Positions 1 through 7,487 are shown, numbered from the stretch's first letter. The stretch: DNA of 7,678 bases from Clostridia bacterium (GCA_017504735.1 JAFVQP010000148.1:1-7678); one strand, 5' to 3'. Notes: generated by a model from the sequence alone, not told the origin. A program made the numbers and translations.

Positions 1-1
1 C

Positions 2-988
2 TGCTCAAACGACCAACTGTCAAAGCTTATCAACGGCGATGCGTTGACTCGTATTGCGGGGGATAGATTGTCGAGGTTAAAACAGGCGAAATTTGAGGGC
101 GCAATGGAAGCGGCGACCATCGAGGTGAAAGGGGAAGAAGGCGTGTATGGTATTCCCTACACGGATAATACGTTTTTCTTGTATTACAACAAAGCGGCTT
201 TAACGGAAACGGACGTGCAATCCTTTGACGGTATCTTGAAAAAGTGTTCGGCAAACAAGCAATTTGCTTTCCCTATGGCGGACGGTTGGTATACGTCGTC
301 CTTTTACTTTGGTAAGGATTTAGGGTATGAAGTTACCTATGACGACAATCTTGCGGAAACGTCGATTACTTGTGATTTTGACAATGAAACGGGTATGGCG
401 GTGACGACTGCGATGTGGAATTACGTGAAAACGACGGGTTTCAAAGCGGATGCAAACGATTCGAAAATTACCGCAGGCTTCAATGATGGCTCGATTATTG
501 CGGCGGTATCGGGGATTTGGAATAAGACCACAATCGAAAGCTATTTAGGTGAGAATTTTGCGGCGGCGAAATTGCCCACTTACACCTTAAATAAGGGCGC
601 GGCAAACGAGGAACAGGTACAGTTAAAGGCGTTTGCAGGGTATAAGCTGATGGGGATAAACAACTATTCTAAAAATAAAACGGATGCGTTGGATTTTGCG
701 GAGTTTTACACCAACCGTGAAAACCAAATCAAGCATTTTGAGATGCGTGGATACGTGCCTACGGATAAGGAAGCGCGTTTGGATGAAAAGGTACAAAAGG
801 ATATTTGTGCGAAGGCGATTACCGAGCAGCTTAATTACAGCAAAACGCAAAGAGGCGTACCTTCTACCTTGTGGTTGCCTATGGAAGGGCTTGGTTCGGC
901 AATGATTACGGGGAAACAAAGCGGCAGCTTTGACCTTGCGGCACAGTTAAAGGCGTGCGTAAATGCAATTGAAAAAACGACGAAATAA
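2..988 (+). CDS. MalE-like sugar (maltodextrin-type) ABC transporter substrate-binding protein, 5'-truncated by window edge
   Basis: Extracytoplasmic binding protein that would capture a sugar, probably a malto-oligosaccharide, and deliver it to the two permeases encoded just downstream. The reading frame is open to the left edge, so the TTG at 44 is an internal codon, not the start. The 328 visible residues begin near CSNDQLSKLINGDALT, which corresponds to the part of MalE-family proteins following the N-terminal third; signal peptide and lipobox lie outside the window. Recognisable family segments are GVYGIPYTDN with FLYYNK (the hinge and ligand-cleft region), GIWNKTTIESYLG, the FAGYKLMGINNYSKNK segment, and RGYVPTDKEA near the C-terminus. 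The stop at 986 is followed 22 bases later by the permease start, so the genes are cotranscribed. Membership of the MalE-type family is secure; the exact sugar is inferred from the MalF/MalG-like partners. Confidence 0.88.
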   Translation, partial: CSNDQLSKLINGDALTRIAGDRLSRLKQAKFEGAMEAATIEVKGEEGVYGIPYTDNTFFLYYNKAALTETDVQSFDGILKKCSANKQFAFPMADGWYTSSFYFGKDLGYEVTYDDNLAETSITCDFDNETGMAVTTAMWNYVKTTGFKADANDSKITAGFNDGSIIAAVSGIWNKTTIESYLGENFAAAKLPTYTLNKGAANEEQVQLKAFAGYKLMGINNYSKNKTDALDFAEFYTNRENQIKHFEMRGYVPTDKEARLDEKVQKDICAKAITEQLNYSKTQRGVPSTLWLPMEGLGSAMITGKQSGSFDLAAQLKACVNAIEKTTK

Positions 989-1010
989 TATTTGAGAAAG
1001 GGGGAAGTTC

Positions 1011-2414
1011 GTGGAAGTAAGTACGGTGAAAAAGCCAAAAAGAACGAACGCGATAAGGGTTTTGTATAATGCCGTCAAGGACGGTTCGTATAAAACACGG
1101 CTTTCCTTTCTCGTGATGGGCTTTGGACAAATTGCGGAAGGGCAAATCGTAAAGGGGTTGCTGTATCTTTTAACGCAGGCGTTATTTTTACTGTTTATGA
1201 TCTTCTTTGGCGGTCGATATATCCTGCATTTGCTTTCAGGGGACTTGGGTAGAAATCTTGCAGGCGAGCGTTGGAATGAAGAATTGCAACTGTTTGAGAA
1301 AATACAAGGTGATAACAGCTTTTTGATACTTCTTTACGGCGTAGTAAGTCTTGTACTGTTTGTACTGTACCTGATTGTATGGGGGATGAACGTAAAGGGG
1401 AGTTATGCAAACGATTTGCGATTGCGGGAAGGGAGAGCGTTGCCCACCTTTCGCGAGGATATGCAATCACTGATTAACGAACGGTTTTACGTGCCGTTAT
1501 TGACCATCCCTTTTGTGGGGCTGTTGATATTTACGGTGATGCCGCTTGTCTTTATGGTTTTGATTGCCTTCACCAACTACGACTACGCGCATATGCCCCC
1601 GGGAAAATTGTTCGACTGGGTAGGCTTACAAAACTTTGCCACGATGTTTTCCTTATCGTCGGGCGGCGGCTTTGCGTTGGTGTTTTTACGGGTATTGCTG
1701 TGGACGTTCGTGTGGGCGTTTTTTGCAACCTTTACCAATTACTTTTTGGGGCTTATTATCGCTTTGCTTATCCATAAAAAGGGGATAAAGCTTAAGGCGT
1801 TGTGGCGCACCTTATTTGTGGTTGCAATTGCCGTGCCGCAGTTTGTCACTTTGCTGCTCATGCAAAAGATTTTAGATAGCGACGGTATCTTGAATGCCGT
1901 GCTGGGTACACGCATTTTATGGCTGACGGACCAACGATATTTTGCGCTGTTGCCAAGGCTAATGATCATCCTTGTCAATATTTGGATAGGCGTACCATAC
2001 ACGCTTTTGATGTGCTCGGGGATTTTAATGAATATTCCTGCCGATTATTATGAGGCGGCACGGATAGACGGGGCGGGGACGACAAGGATTTTCTTTGATA
2101 TTACCCTGCCGTATATGTTGCATATTACCGCTCCTTATCTGATTACGCAATTTGTAGGGAATATCAACAATTTCAACGTGATATGGCTATTGACGGGCGG
2201 CGGGCCTGTGGACAATGTCTATTACGGCGGCGGGACGCAAGCGCAATCGACCGATTTGTTGGTGACGTGGCTGTATCGTTTAACAACCGACCAAAACCCG
2301 AAATACAACGTGGCATCCGTGATCGGTATTGTGATTTTTGTAATTAGTGCGGTACTGTCGCTGATTACCTACAACAAGACGGCGGCGGCTAAAAATGAGG
2401 GGGAATTTCAATGA
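1011..2414 (+). CDS. MalF-like sugar ABC transporter permease with N-terminal extension
   Basis: First of two membrane subunits of a carbohydrate importer; it would pair with the next gene product to form the channel. The start is GTG at 1011, preceded by a strong ribosome binding site AAAGGGGGAA at 997-1006. The 467 residues are much longer than a usual 290-residue sugar permease and close to MalF size. About eight membrane segments are visible: two in the extension (roughly residues 47-70 and 103-126) and six in the core (roughly 160-460). The cytoplasmic EAA loop that contacts the ATPase is seen as E348-A349-A350 followed by D353-G354-A355. The proline- and glycine-rich VIWLLTGGGPVDN segment is typical of MalF. 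The N-terminal part carries GFGQ (37-40), GQ (44-45) and KG (48-49), recalling small TM2-like membrane domains. The last bases overlap the next gene as ATGA. No ATPase is encoded nearby, so a shared MsmX/MalK-type ATPase elsewhere is inferred. Confidence 0.92.
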   Translation: MEVSTVKKPKRTNAIRVLYNAVKDGSYKTRLSFLVMGFGQIAEGQIVKGLLYLLTQALFLLFMIFFGGRYILHLLSGDLGRNLAGERWNEELQLFEKIQGDNSFLILLYGVVSLVLFVLYLIVWGMNVKGSYANDLRLREGRALPTFREDMQSLINERFYVPLLTIPFVGLLIFTVMPLVFMVLIAFTNYDYAHMPPGKLFDWVGLQNFATMFSLSSGGGFALVFLRVLLWTFVWAFFATFTNYFLGLIIALLIHKKGIKLKALWRTLFVVAIAVPQFVTLLLMQKILDSDGILNAVLGTRILWLTDQRYFALLPRLMIILVNIWIGVPYTLLMCSGILMNIPADYYEAARIDGAGTTRIFFDITLPYMLHITAPYLITQFVGNINNFNVIWLLTGGGPVDNVYYGGGTQAQSTDLLVTWLYRLTTDQNPKYNVASVIGIVIFVISAVLSLITYNKTAAAKNEGEFQ

Positions 2415-3271
2415 GGAAGAGCATTGCAAGGTTAGGGGTACAAACATCCAACCTATTAACGTATGCATTATTGGCTGTTTTGGGCGTTTTTTGGGTGTTG
2501 CCCATTTTTTATCTTGTTTATACAGCGTTTCGTGTAACGCCGTCCACGGGGATAATCAACAAACTCTTTCCTAACGGTTTGAGATTGGGGTTTGGTAATT
2601 TTGTACGTCTATTCCGAGATACAATGTTTACAAGGTGGCTAGCAAATACTTTGATTGTCGCAACCTGTTCGTGCGCACTGACGACATTGTTTATTTTGAT
2701 GGTGAGTTACGCCTTATCGCGTATGCGCTTTCGTTTGAGAAAACCGATTATGAACGTCCTGCTCGTTTTGGGTATGTTCCCTGGGTTTATGAGTATGATT
2801 GCGGTGTATTTCATCCTTAAGGCAATGGGCTTGACGAATTCTCTTGTTGCGCTTGTGATGGTGTATTCGGGCAGTGCAGCATTATCCTATTATATATGTA
2901 AAGGATTTTTCGATACTGTGCCGAGGGCGATGGAAGAGGCGGCGTTTTTGGATGGAGCAAGTCAACCTGTGATTTTTTGGAAAATCATTTTACCGCTTGC
3001 AAAACCGATTATCGTATATACGATATTGACGTCTTTCATTTCGCCGTGGTGCGATTTCATTTTCGTCAATACAATTATCAGCGACCGAGAAAAATACACG
3101 GTGTCGCTTGGCTTGTATAAGATGATTAATGCGGAAAAGAATAGCTTTAACGATAACTTTACCGTGTTTTGCGCAGGCGCGTTTGTGGTGGGCGCAATCA
3201 TTGTTACGTTGTTTATGAGTATGCAAAAATACTACGTCGAAGGCATTACCAGCTGTGCGGTGAAGGGATAA
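2411..3271 (+). CDS. MalG-like sugar ABC transporter permease
   Basis: Second membrane subunit of the carbohydrate importer. The 286 residues fit MalG and other CUT1-family inner-membrane permeases, with six hydrophobic segments. The first is LLAVLGVFWVLPIFYLVYTA near the N-terminus. The EAA loop is E175-E176-A177-A178 with D181-G182-A183, followed by the usual KIILPLAKPI. The ATG at 2411 overlaps the previous stop by 4 bases (ATGA), indicating translational coupling, and a GAGGGGG ribosome binding site at 2397-2403 sits inside the end of the upstream gene with a 7-base gap. The C-terminus QKYYVEGITSCAVKG is the conserved MalG-type tail, so the gene is complete. A terminator follows about 20 bases after the stop, making this the last gene of the operon. 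Confidence 0.92.
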   Translation: MRKSIARLGVQTSNLLTYALLAVLGVFWVLPIFYLVYTAFRVTPSTGIINKLFPNGLRLGFGNFVRLFRDTMFTRWLANTLIVATCSCALTTLFILMVSYALSRMRFRLRKPIMNVLLVLGMFPGFMSMIAVYFILKAMGLTNSLVALVMVYSGSAALSYYICKGFFDTVPRAMEEAAFLDGASQPVIFWKIILPLAKPIIVYTILTSFISPWCDFIFVNTIISDREKYTVSLGLYKMINAEKNSFNDNFTVFCAGAFVVGAIIVTLFMSMQKYYVEGITSCAVKG

Positions 3272-3288
3272 AAGAGAAAATGTCATAG

Positions 3289-3320
3289 AAAGTCGTTACA
3301 TCATATGGACGACTTTTTTT
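3289..3320 (+). terminator. Intrinsic terminator of the sugar importer operon
   Basis: AAAGTCGT at 3289-3296 pairs perfectly with ACGACTTT at 3309-3316 across a 12-base loop, and the right arm runs into seven T residues (3314-3320). It lies 18 bases after the permease stop codon and 10 bases before the -35 box of the next gene, separating the two transcription units. Confidence 0.8.
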
Positions 3321-3329
3321 ATTTTGCTA

Positions 3330-3359
3330 TTGACAAGTAAAAGAGGGGAATGATATACT
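3330..3359 (+). promoter_or_regulatory. Sigma-A/sigma-70 type promoter for the VWA lipoprotein gene
   Basis: A perfect -35 box TTGACA (3330-3335) and a -10 box TATACT (3354-3359) are 18 bases apart. TG at 3351-3352 one base upstream of the -10 gives an extended -10 element. Transcription should begin near 3366, giving a very short leader that holds little beyond the ribosome binding site. The near-consensus sequence suggests strong, largely unregulated expression; no operator-like repeat is seen around it. Confidence 0.8.
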
Positions 3360-3367
3360 ATATATGC

Positions 3368-3374
3368 AAGGAGG
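3368..3374 (+). promoter_or_regulatory. Ribosome binding site that decides the VWA lipoprotein start
   Basis: AAGGAGG is a perfect Shine-Dalgarno sequence. It lies 4 bases before ATG 3379 and 7 bases before ATG 3382. An in-frame ATG at 3364 lies upstream of this site and next to or before the predicted transcription start, so it cannot be the real start. 3382 has the better spacing. Confidence 0.8.
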
Positions 3375-3381
3375 TATTATG

Positions 3382-4875
3382 ATGAAACTGAAGAAACTTT
3401 TTCTAATGGCAACAACGTTACTTATGAGTGCTTCTACCTTTGTTTCTTGCTCCGCCGCGGATGGTGGTGGGATGATGAATGCTTATGCGCCCGAAGGAAT
3501 GGGGAATCAGGAGGGATACACCGAAATCGTTGAAAATGATTTTATCAAAACGAGTGAACAACCCTCCAGTTATTTCTCTATCGACGCGAATACGGCTTCT
3601 TATCCAAATTTGCGTAGCCTTATCAATCAAGGCACAGACGCAATCCCCAAAGATGCGGTGCGTGTGGAGGAAATGTTAAATTACTTCGACTACGATTACG
3701 CGACGCCTGAGGGAGAGGATATTCTTGCCCTTACCTCGTCGGTATTCGATACGCCGTATAATGCGGAAACGAAAATTTTGACCGTCGGCTTGGCGGCGAA
3801 AGAGGTGGAATTTACTCAGCAAAGCAATAACCTTGTGTTCCTTATAGACGTCAGCGGTTCGATGAACAGTGCGGATAAACTTCCCTTGGTGCAGGCGGCA
3901 TTCAGTATGCTTGCGGAAAATCTCAACGACGGGGATAGAGTTTCCATCGTAACTTATGCAGGTGAGGATAAAATTGCTTTAGAGGGCGCGTACGGTTACG
4001 AGAAAAAGAAGATTGTAGGCGTTATCGAGGATTTGTATGCGGGCGGCAGCACCGCAGGTAGTAAGGGTATTCGCACAGCGTACAACCTTGCGGAAAAGTA
4101 TTTCATCGAGGGCGGAAATAACCGCGTAATCCTTGCGACGGACGGCGATTTCAATGTTGGCTTGACCGTGCTTGAAGATTTGGAAGACTTTGTCGCGCGC
4201 AAACGCAAATCCGGGGTGTATTTCTCGGTGTTTGGGTTTGGTAGAGGAAATATCAAATCGGATAAAATGGAAACATTGGCTTTAAATGGCAATGGTACGT
4301 ATAGTTACATAGATTCCATTAACGAAGCAAGACGCGCGCTGGTGACCAATATTGGCGGTACCATGCTGACGGTGGCGAAGGATGTGAAGGCGGGTATTAT
4401 CTTTAACCCCGACTATATCGACAGTTATCGTTTGTTGGGATATGAAAATAAACTGCTTACGCAGGAAGAATTTGAAAACGATGAAACGGATGCAGGCGAG
4501 CTTGGTAGCGGTCACACCGTAACGGTGGCGTACGAAATCAAGTTGACGGATAAGGAATTGGCGGCGGACGAAAACTTTGCGCAGGTGACGATAAAGTATA
4601 AGCCGACGGAAAATAGCGGTGGCGCTTCGGGAACTTCGAAAGAAGTCTTGTTGGACGTAAAAACTTTAGCGTACCATCCCGAATTGACTACGCAGGATTC
4701 CTTTATAGCTTCGGTAATAGAGTTTGCTTTGATTTTGCGTGATTCTACTTATAAGGCGGATGCATCCATTACCGATTTGATTGATCGGTTAAACGCTTTG
4801 ACTTTAGAGGATGAATTCAAGAAGGAATTTAGAGATTTGGTGAAAACCTACTATAATAATACATTAGAAAGCTAA
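3382..4875 (+). CDS. YfbK-like von Willebrand factor A domain lipoprotein
   Basis: Predicted surface lipoprotein with a metal-dependent VWA adhesion or protein-binding domain; its partner is unknown. The start at ATG 3382 (or the adjacent ATG 3379) is chosen from the AAGGAGG site and promoter position and gives 497 residues. The N-terminus has a KLKK basic region, a hydrophobic stretch and a lipobox FVS-C with the lipidated Cys at 23. An N-terminal YfbK-type region follows (about 45-150, with SSYFSIDANTASYPNLR and RVEEMLNYFDYDY). The VWA domain (about 150-320) has a complete MIDAS: D156-x-S158-x-S160, T224 and D254. The C-terminal part (about 325-495) matches the DUF3520-like tail of YfbK proteins, including YRLLGYENKLL and a helical end. 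It has its own promoter, a terminator on each side, and no apparent link to the flanking transporters. Family assignment is firm; cellular role is not known. Confidence 0.9.
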   Translation: MKLKKLFLMATTLLMSASTFVSCSAADGGGMMNAYAPEGMGNQEGYTEIVENDFIKTSEQPSSYFSIDANTASYPNLRSLINQGTDAIPKDAVRVEEMLNYFDYDYATPEGEDILALTSSVFDTPYNAETKILTVGLAAKEVEFTQQSNNLVFLIDVSGSMNSADKLPLVQAAFSMLAENLNDGDRVSIVTYAGEDKIALEGAYGYEKKKIVGVIEDLYAGGSTAGSKGIRTAYNLAEKYFIEGGNNRVILATDGDFNVGLTVLEDLEDFVARKRKSGVYFSVFGFGRGNIKSDKMETLALNGNGTYSYIDSINEARRALVTNIGGTMLTVAKDVKAGIIFNPDYIDSYRLLGYENKLLTQEEFENDETDAGELGSGHTVTVAYEIKLTDKELAADENFAQVTIKYKPTENSGGASGTSKEVLLDVKTLAYHPELTTQDSFIASVIEFALILRDSTYKADASITDLIDRLNALTLEDEFKKEFRDLVKTYYNNTLES

Positions 4876-4884
4876 CTAAACTAA

Positions 4885-4920
4885 GAGGGCTGTTCCGTAA
4901 AGGAGCAGCCCTCAAATTTT
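4885..4920 (+). terminator. Hairpin terminator between convergent genes
   Basis: Bases 4885-4896 (GAGGGCTGTTCC) pair with 4902-4913 (GGAGCAGCCCTC) as an unbroken 12-bp stem with one T-G pair and a 5-base loop GTAAA. On the + strand it is followed by AAATTTTT, so it terminates the VWA gene. Read from the other strand, the same stem comes right after the permease stop, but its downstream tract (TTAGTTTAG) is poorer in T, so it may work less well in that direction. Confidence 0.8.
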
Positions 4921-5729
4921 TACTTTCTATTTTTAATTACAAGTCGTTCCAAAAGGGCGACTGCGGCGTACATCACGGCGGCGAGGATGCAAAGGACAAA
5001 TACTGCGCACATTACAAGGTCGAGCTTGAACACTTGACCGCCGTAAACGATGAGATAACCGATACCAGCCTTCGAAACGATGTACTCGCCCATAATCGAG
5101 CCTATCCACGCCATACCGACGTTGATTTTCAACATAGAAATAAAGTTGGGTAGAGAAGATGGGATTACAAGTTTGGTAAGAACTTGCCATTTGCTTGCGC
5201 CCATGGATTTCATCAATAGCAGTTTGTTTTCGTCCGTTGCCATAAAGCCGTTTAGCATGTTCAATATTGCCACGATTAAACCGATAAGAACGGTCATAAA
5301 AACAATGGCAGTTTTTCCCGTTCCACACCAAATAATAATCAAAGGACCAAGTGCGATTTTGGGTAAAGCGTTCAATACAACGAAATATGGTTCGGAAATA
5401 CGGCGGAAGGCTTCACTCCACCAAAGGAGCAAAGCGATACCGTAACCGAGGACGACGGCGATAAAAAAGCCTGCTAGGGTTTCTAAAAGGGTTGTGCCGA
5501 CGTGGTAAAACAAACTACCGTTTTGATATAAATCGACTAGCGTTTTATAAATGCGCGAGGGGGGACTAGTGATAAAAGGGTTTACCCACACAAGTTGCGC
5601 GGATAATTCCCATAAGCAAAGAAAAATCGCTAAAATTGCTACACGTGAAACATTGATCCAAATGCTTTTCGTTTTTACCTTGTGTAAGTATGCAAGATGC
5701 TCTTTTGAGTAGGTTATTCCGTTTTTCAT
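4920..5729 (-). CDS. NitT/TauT-type ABC transporter permease (SsuC/TauC/ThiX-like)
   Basis: Membrane subunit of a nitrate/sulfonate/taurine/thiamine-precursor class importer. The protein has 269 residues, the usual size for the family, with about six membrane segments. Family hallmarks are the N-terminal ITSPPSRI (53-60), ALPKIALGPLIIIW (121-134) and an EAA-type loop at about 169-190 containing MKSMGASKWQVL and the VIPSSLPN end. The start is ATG 5729: a GGAAGGAG ribosome binding site lies 8 bases upstream, and this ATG overlaps the ATPase stop as ATGA. A longer TTG start at 5747 is possible in frame but would place the ribosome binding site inside the gene. It is the last gene of the operon, and its stop touches the shared hairpin. 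The substrate cannot be told from this subunit. Confidence 0.9.
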   Translation of the reverse strand: MKNGITYSKEHLAYLHKVKTKSIWINVSRVAILAIFLCLWELSAQLVWVNPFITSPPSRIYKTLVDLYQNGSLFYHVGTTLLETLAGFFIAVVLGYGIALLLWWSEAFRRISEPYFVVLNALPKIALGPLIIIWCGTGKTAIVFMTVLIGLIVAILNMLNGFMATDENKLLLMKSMGASKWQVLTKLVIPSSLPNFISMLKINVGMAWIGSIMGEYIVSKAGIGYLIVYGGQVFKLDLVMCAVFVLCILAAVMYAAVALLERLVIKNRK

Positions 5730-6460
5730 ATGTTCAACTCCTTCCAAAGGATTTCAAACCAATAGGAAAACAATTTATTTTCACGCCGTTTTAACGGCTC
5801 GTTTTCAGGGAAGTTGAGTGGATGCTCCGCAATAATATGGGCAGGGCGGCGGGAAAGGACGAAAATTTTATCCGCAACGGAAATTGCTTCGCTGATATCG
5901 TGTGTGATCAAAAGCGCGGTTTTCTTTTCCTCGCGGATGATTTTATATACGTCGTCGCACACCGACAACCGTGTTTGGTAGTCAAGCGCTGAAAACGGCT
6001 CGTCTAGCAATAATACGTTAGGGTTGACGGATAATGTGCGAATGAGCGCGGCGCGTTGCCGCATACCGCCTGAAAGGGCGGCGGGATAACTTTTAAGGAA
6101 TTGCCCTAACCCGTACTTTTCCGCAAGGCTGAGGGCACGGTTTCTGTTTTCGGGGGTATCGGTTCCTTTGATTTCAAGGGGTAGAAAAATGTTTTTTTCG
6201 ATTGTTCGCCAAGGAAATAATTCGTCTTTTTGCAACATATAGCCAAAAGAACAACCATCCGTAATCACTTTGCCCTTTGTTGGCGACAGTAAGCCTGCCG
6301 CCAAGGATAAAAGGGTGGTTTTTCCGCAACCGGATGGGCCGATGATAGCAACAAATTCACCTTCGTAGACGGAAAAATTTACTTTTTGTAATGCAATCGT
6401 TTCCCCTTGCTTGGTATGGTAGTGCATGGAAACGTTATCAAATCGTAAAACCTCTTTCAT
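5726..6460 (-). CDS. NitT/TauT-type ABC transporter ATP-binding protein (SsuB/TauB/ThiZ-like)
   Basis: Cytoplasmic ATPase that powers the importer formed with the genes on either side. All nucleotide-binding motifs are intact in 244 residues: Walker A GPSGCGKTT (41-49), Q-loop glutamine Q77 in YMLQKDELFPW, signature LSGGMRQRAAL (129-139), Walker B VLLLDEPFSALD (149-160, catalytic E154) and H-loop H187 in LLITHDISEA. The QKDELFPW sequence after the Q-loop and the SRRPA segment after the H-loop are typical of the SsuB/TauB branch. ATG 6460 is preceded by AAGGAT at about 6469-6474 with an 8-base gap. The gene lies 19 bases downstream of the binding-protein stop and overlaps the permease start as ATGA, so the three genes form one operon. 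Confidence 0.94.
   Translation of the reverse strand: MKEVLRFDNVSMHYHTKQGETIALQKVNFSVYEGEFVAIIGPSGCGKTTLLSLAAGLLSPTKGKVITDGCSFGYMLQKDELFPWRTIEKNIFLPLEIKGTDTPENRNRALSLAEKYGLGQFLKSYPAALSGGMRQRAALIRTLSVNPNVLLLDEPFSALDYQTRLSVCDDVYKIIREEKKTALLITHDISEAISVADKIFVLSRRPAHIIAEHPLNFPENEPLKRRENKLFSYWFEILWKELNI
5738..5745 (-). promoter_or_regulatory. Ribosome binding site that decides the permease start
   Basis: On the - strand GGAAGGAG lies inside the end of the ATPase gene, 8 bases before ATG 5729. It favours the 269-residue start with an ATGA overlap over the upstream TTG at 5747, whose codon lies just 5' of the site. Confidence 0.75.
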
Positions 6461-6479
6461 ATGCGTATATCCTTACAAT

Positions 6480-7487
6480 TTACTTCTTATATACCTCTTT
6501 GTATACTTTTTCAGCGTAGGAATTGTCGGTTAATTCTTCTAAGGTTGCCCGACGGGAAAGCTCGCCTGCATTTTCAATGATGTCTTGCAAACGGTTAAAG
6601 CTGTCTTCAGTCATGGTAAGTTCGGTGCGCCAAGCATCAATTTTGCGGTAACGCTCAACGGATGCGGCTAACGACGTTTCAGAAACACCTTCGAAATATT
6701 TTGTGAGATGGGGCGCGACGGTGGCAGAGGGCGTCTCGTTGACGTATTTTACGGCTTTGGTAACAGCGCGTAAAAATCCTTCAGCAGTGTCTTCGTTTTT
6801 ATCTAGCCAAGAATTTTTTGCGATAAAGCAGGTGTAAGGCACTTCGCCCGACGCTTCACCGACAGAAGCCACGACGTAACCCTTCCCTGCGGCTTCGTAT
6901 TCGTAAGCGGTAGGGTCAAACATTGTGCAATAATCCGCTGTTCCTGCCTCAAATGCGCTAACCATCAGATTGAAGGCAACGTCGTAATTCAAGGTTAAAT
7001 CCGTTCCATCTTTTAAATTATTGTTATTTAACACGTATTCGAAGGTCATGGCAGGTACGCCGCCTTTGCGCCCGGCAAGGATTTCCTTACCCTTCAAATT
7101 TTCCCACTTAAAATCAGGCTCAGGATTGCGGGAAACAAGGAAAGAACCATCTCTCTTTGTCAGCTGACCGATTACGGTAGGAACGTCGGAGGAACCGCCG
7201 ATAAGCACGTACAATGCCGCTTCGGGACCGCAAAAGCCGATTTCCGCATCCCCTGAAAGGACGGAAGCCATTACGTTGTCTGCGCCCCCGCCGTTCGTTA
7301 ATTCTATTTCAATGTTTTCTTCTTTAAAATATCCAAGCGATTCCGCAAGGTATAAAGGGGCATAAAAAACAGAGTGGGTGACTTCGTTCACTTTTACCTT
7401 TTTTATCCCGTCTTCCTCTTTACAAGAAGAAAAGGGGAGAATGGAAAAGCAAGCGGCAAGCGCCGTACAAATAAATTTGGTGTTTTT
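6480..7487 (-). CDS. NitT/TauT-type substrate-binding lipoprotein, start codon missing
   Basis: Binding component of the importer (NMT1/SsuA/ThiY-like fold). The mature part shows KVNEVTHSVFYAPLYLAE, LGYFKEENIEIEL, a Gly-rich GGGADN, GFCGPEAALYV, the RKGGVPAMTFEYVL segment, and a C-terminal region with RYRKIDAWR and NRLQDII. This matches a clostridial family usually annotated only as NitT/TauT-type; the ligand is unresolved. Continuing in frame upstream of GTG 7391 gives a textbook lipoprotein signal: KNTKFICTALAACFS, then ILPFSS-C with the lipidated Cys at codon 7424-7422. The expected ATG before the first Lys (7487) is GGA at 7490-7488. Farther up, no ATG, GTG or TTG occurs in this frame before a TAG just right of 7591. 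Only GTG 7391 is an available start, but it would remove the signal and give a 303-residue cytoplasmic protein. I therefore mark the gene as 5'-broken at a junction. Confidence 0.85.
   Translation of the reverse strand, partial: KNTKFICTALAACFSILPFSSCKEEDGIKKVKVNEVTHSVFYAPLYLAESLGYFKEENIEIELTNGGGADNVMASVLSGDAEIGFCGPEAALYVLIGGSSDVPTVIGQLTKRDGSFLVSRNPEPDFKWENLKGKEILAGRKGGVPAMTFEYVLNNNNLKDGTDLTLNYDVAFNLMVSAFEAGTADYCTMFDPTAYEYEAAGKGYVVASVGEASGEVPYTCFIAKNSWLDKNEDTAEGFLRAVTKAVKYVNETPSATVAPHLTKYFEGVSETSLAASVERYRKIDAWRTELTMTEDSFNRLQDIIENAGELSRRATLEELTDNSYAEKVYKEVYKK

Noticed and set aside
44..46. TTG as start codon of the MalE-like gene
   Set aside because: The frame stays open to the window edge with family-like sequence (CSNDQLSKLINGDALT) upstream, so the true start is outside the window.
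2635..2820. + strand reading frame of 61 codons inside the MalG-like gene
   Set aside because: It is an alternative frame of a conserved permease with no ribosome binding site or hydrophobic pattern of its own.
4933..5331. - strand reading frame of 132 codons inside the permease gene
   Set aside because: It is a shifted frame of the permease, rich in Arg, Cys and His with no domain, and overlaps the EAA loop coding region.
5080..5445. + strand reading frame of 121 codons inside the permease gene
   Set aside because: It is antisense to a clearly conserved permease, lacks a ribosome binding site, and its apparent hydrophobic stretches mirror the permease codons.
7391..7391. GTG 7391 as genuine start of the binding protein
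   Set aside because: No ribosome binding site at suitable spacing; it would discard a perfect in-frame lipoprotein signal and leave a binding protein in the cytoplasm.
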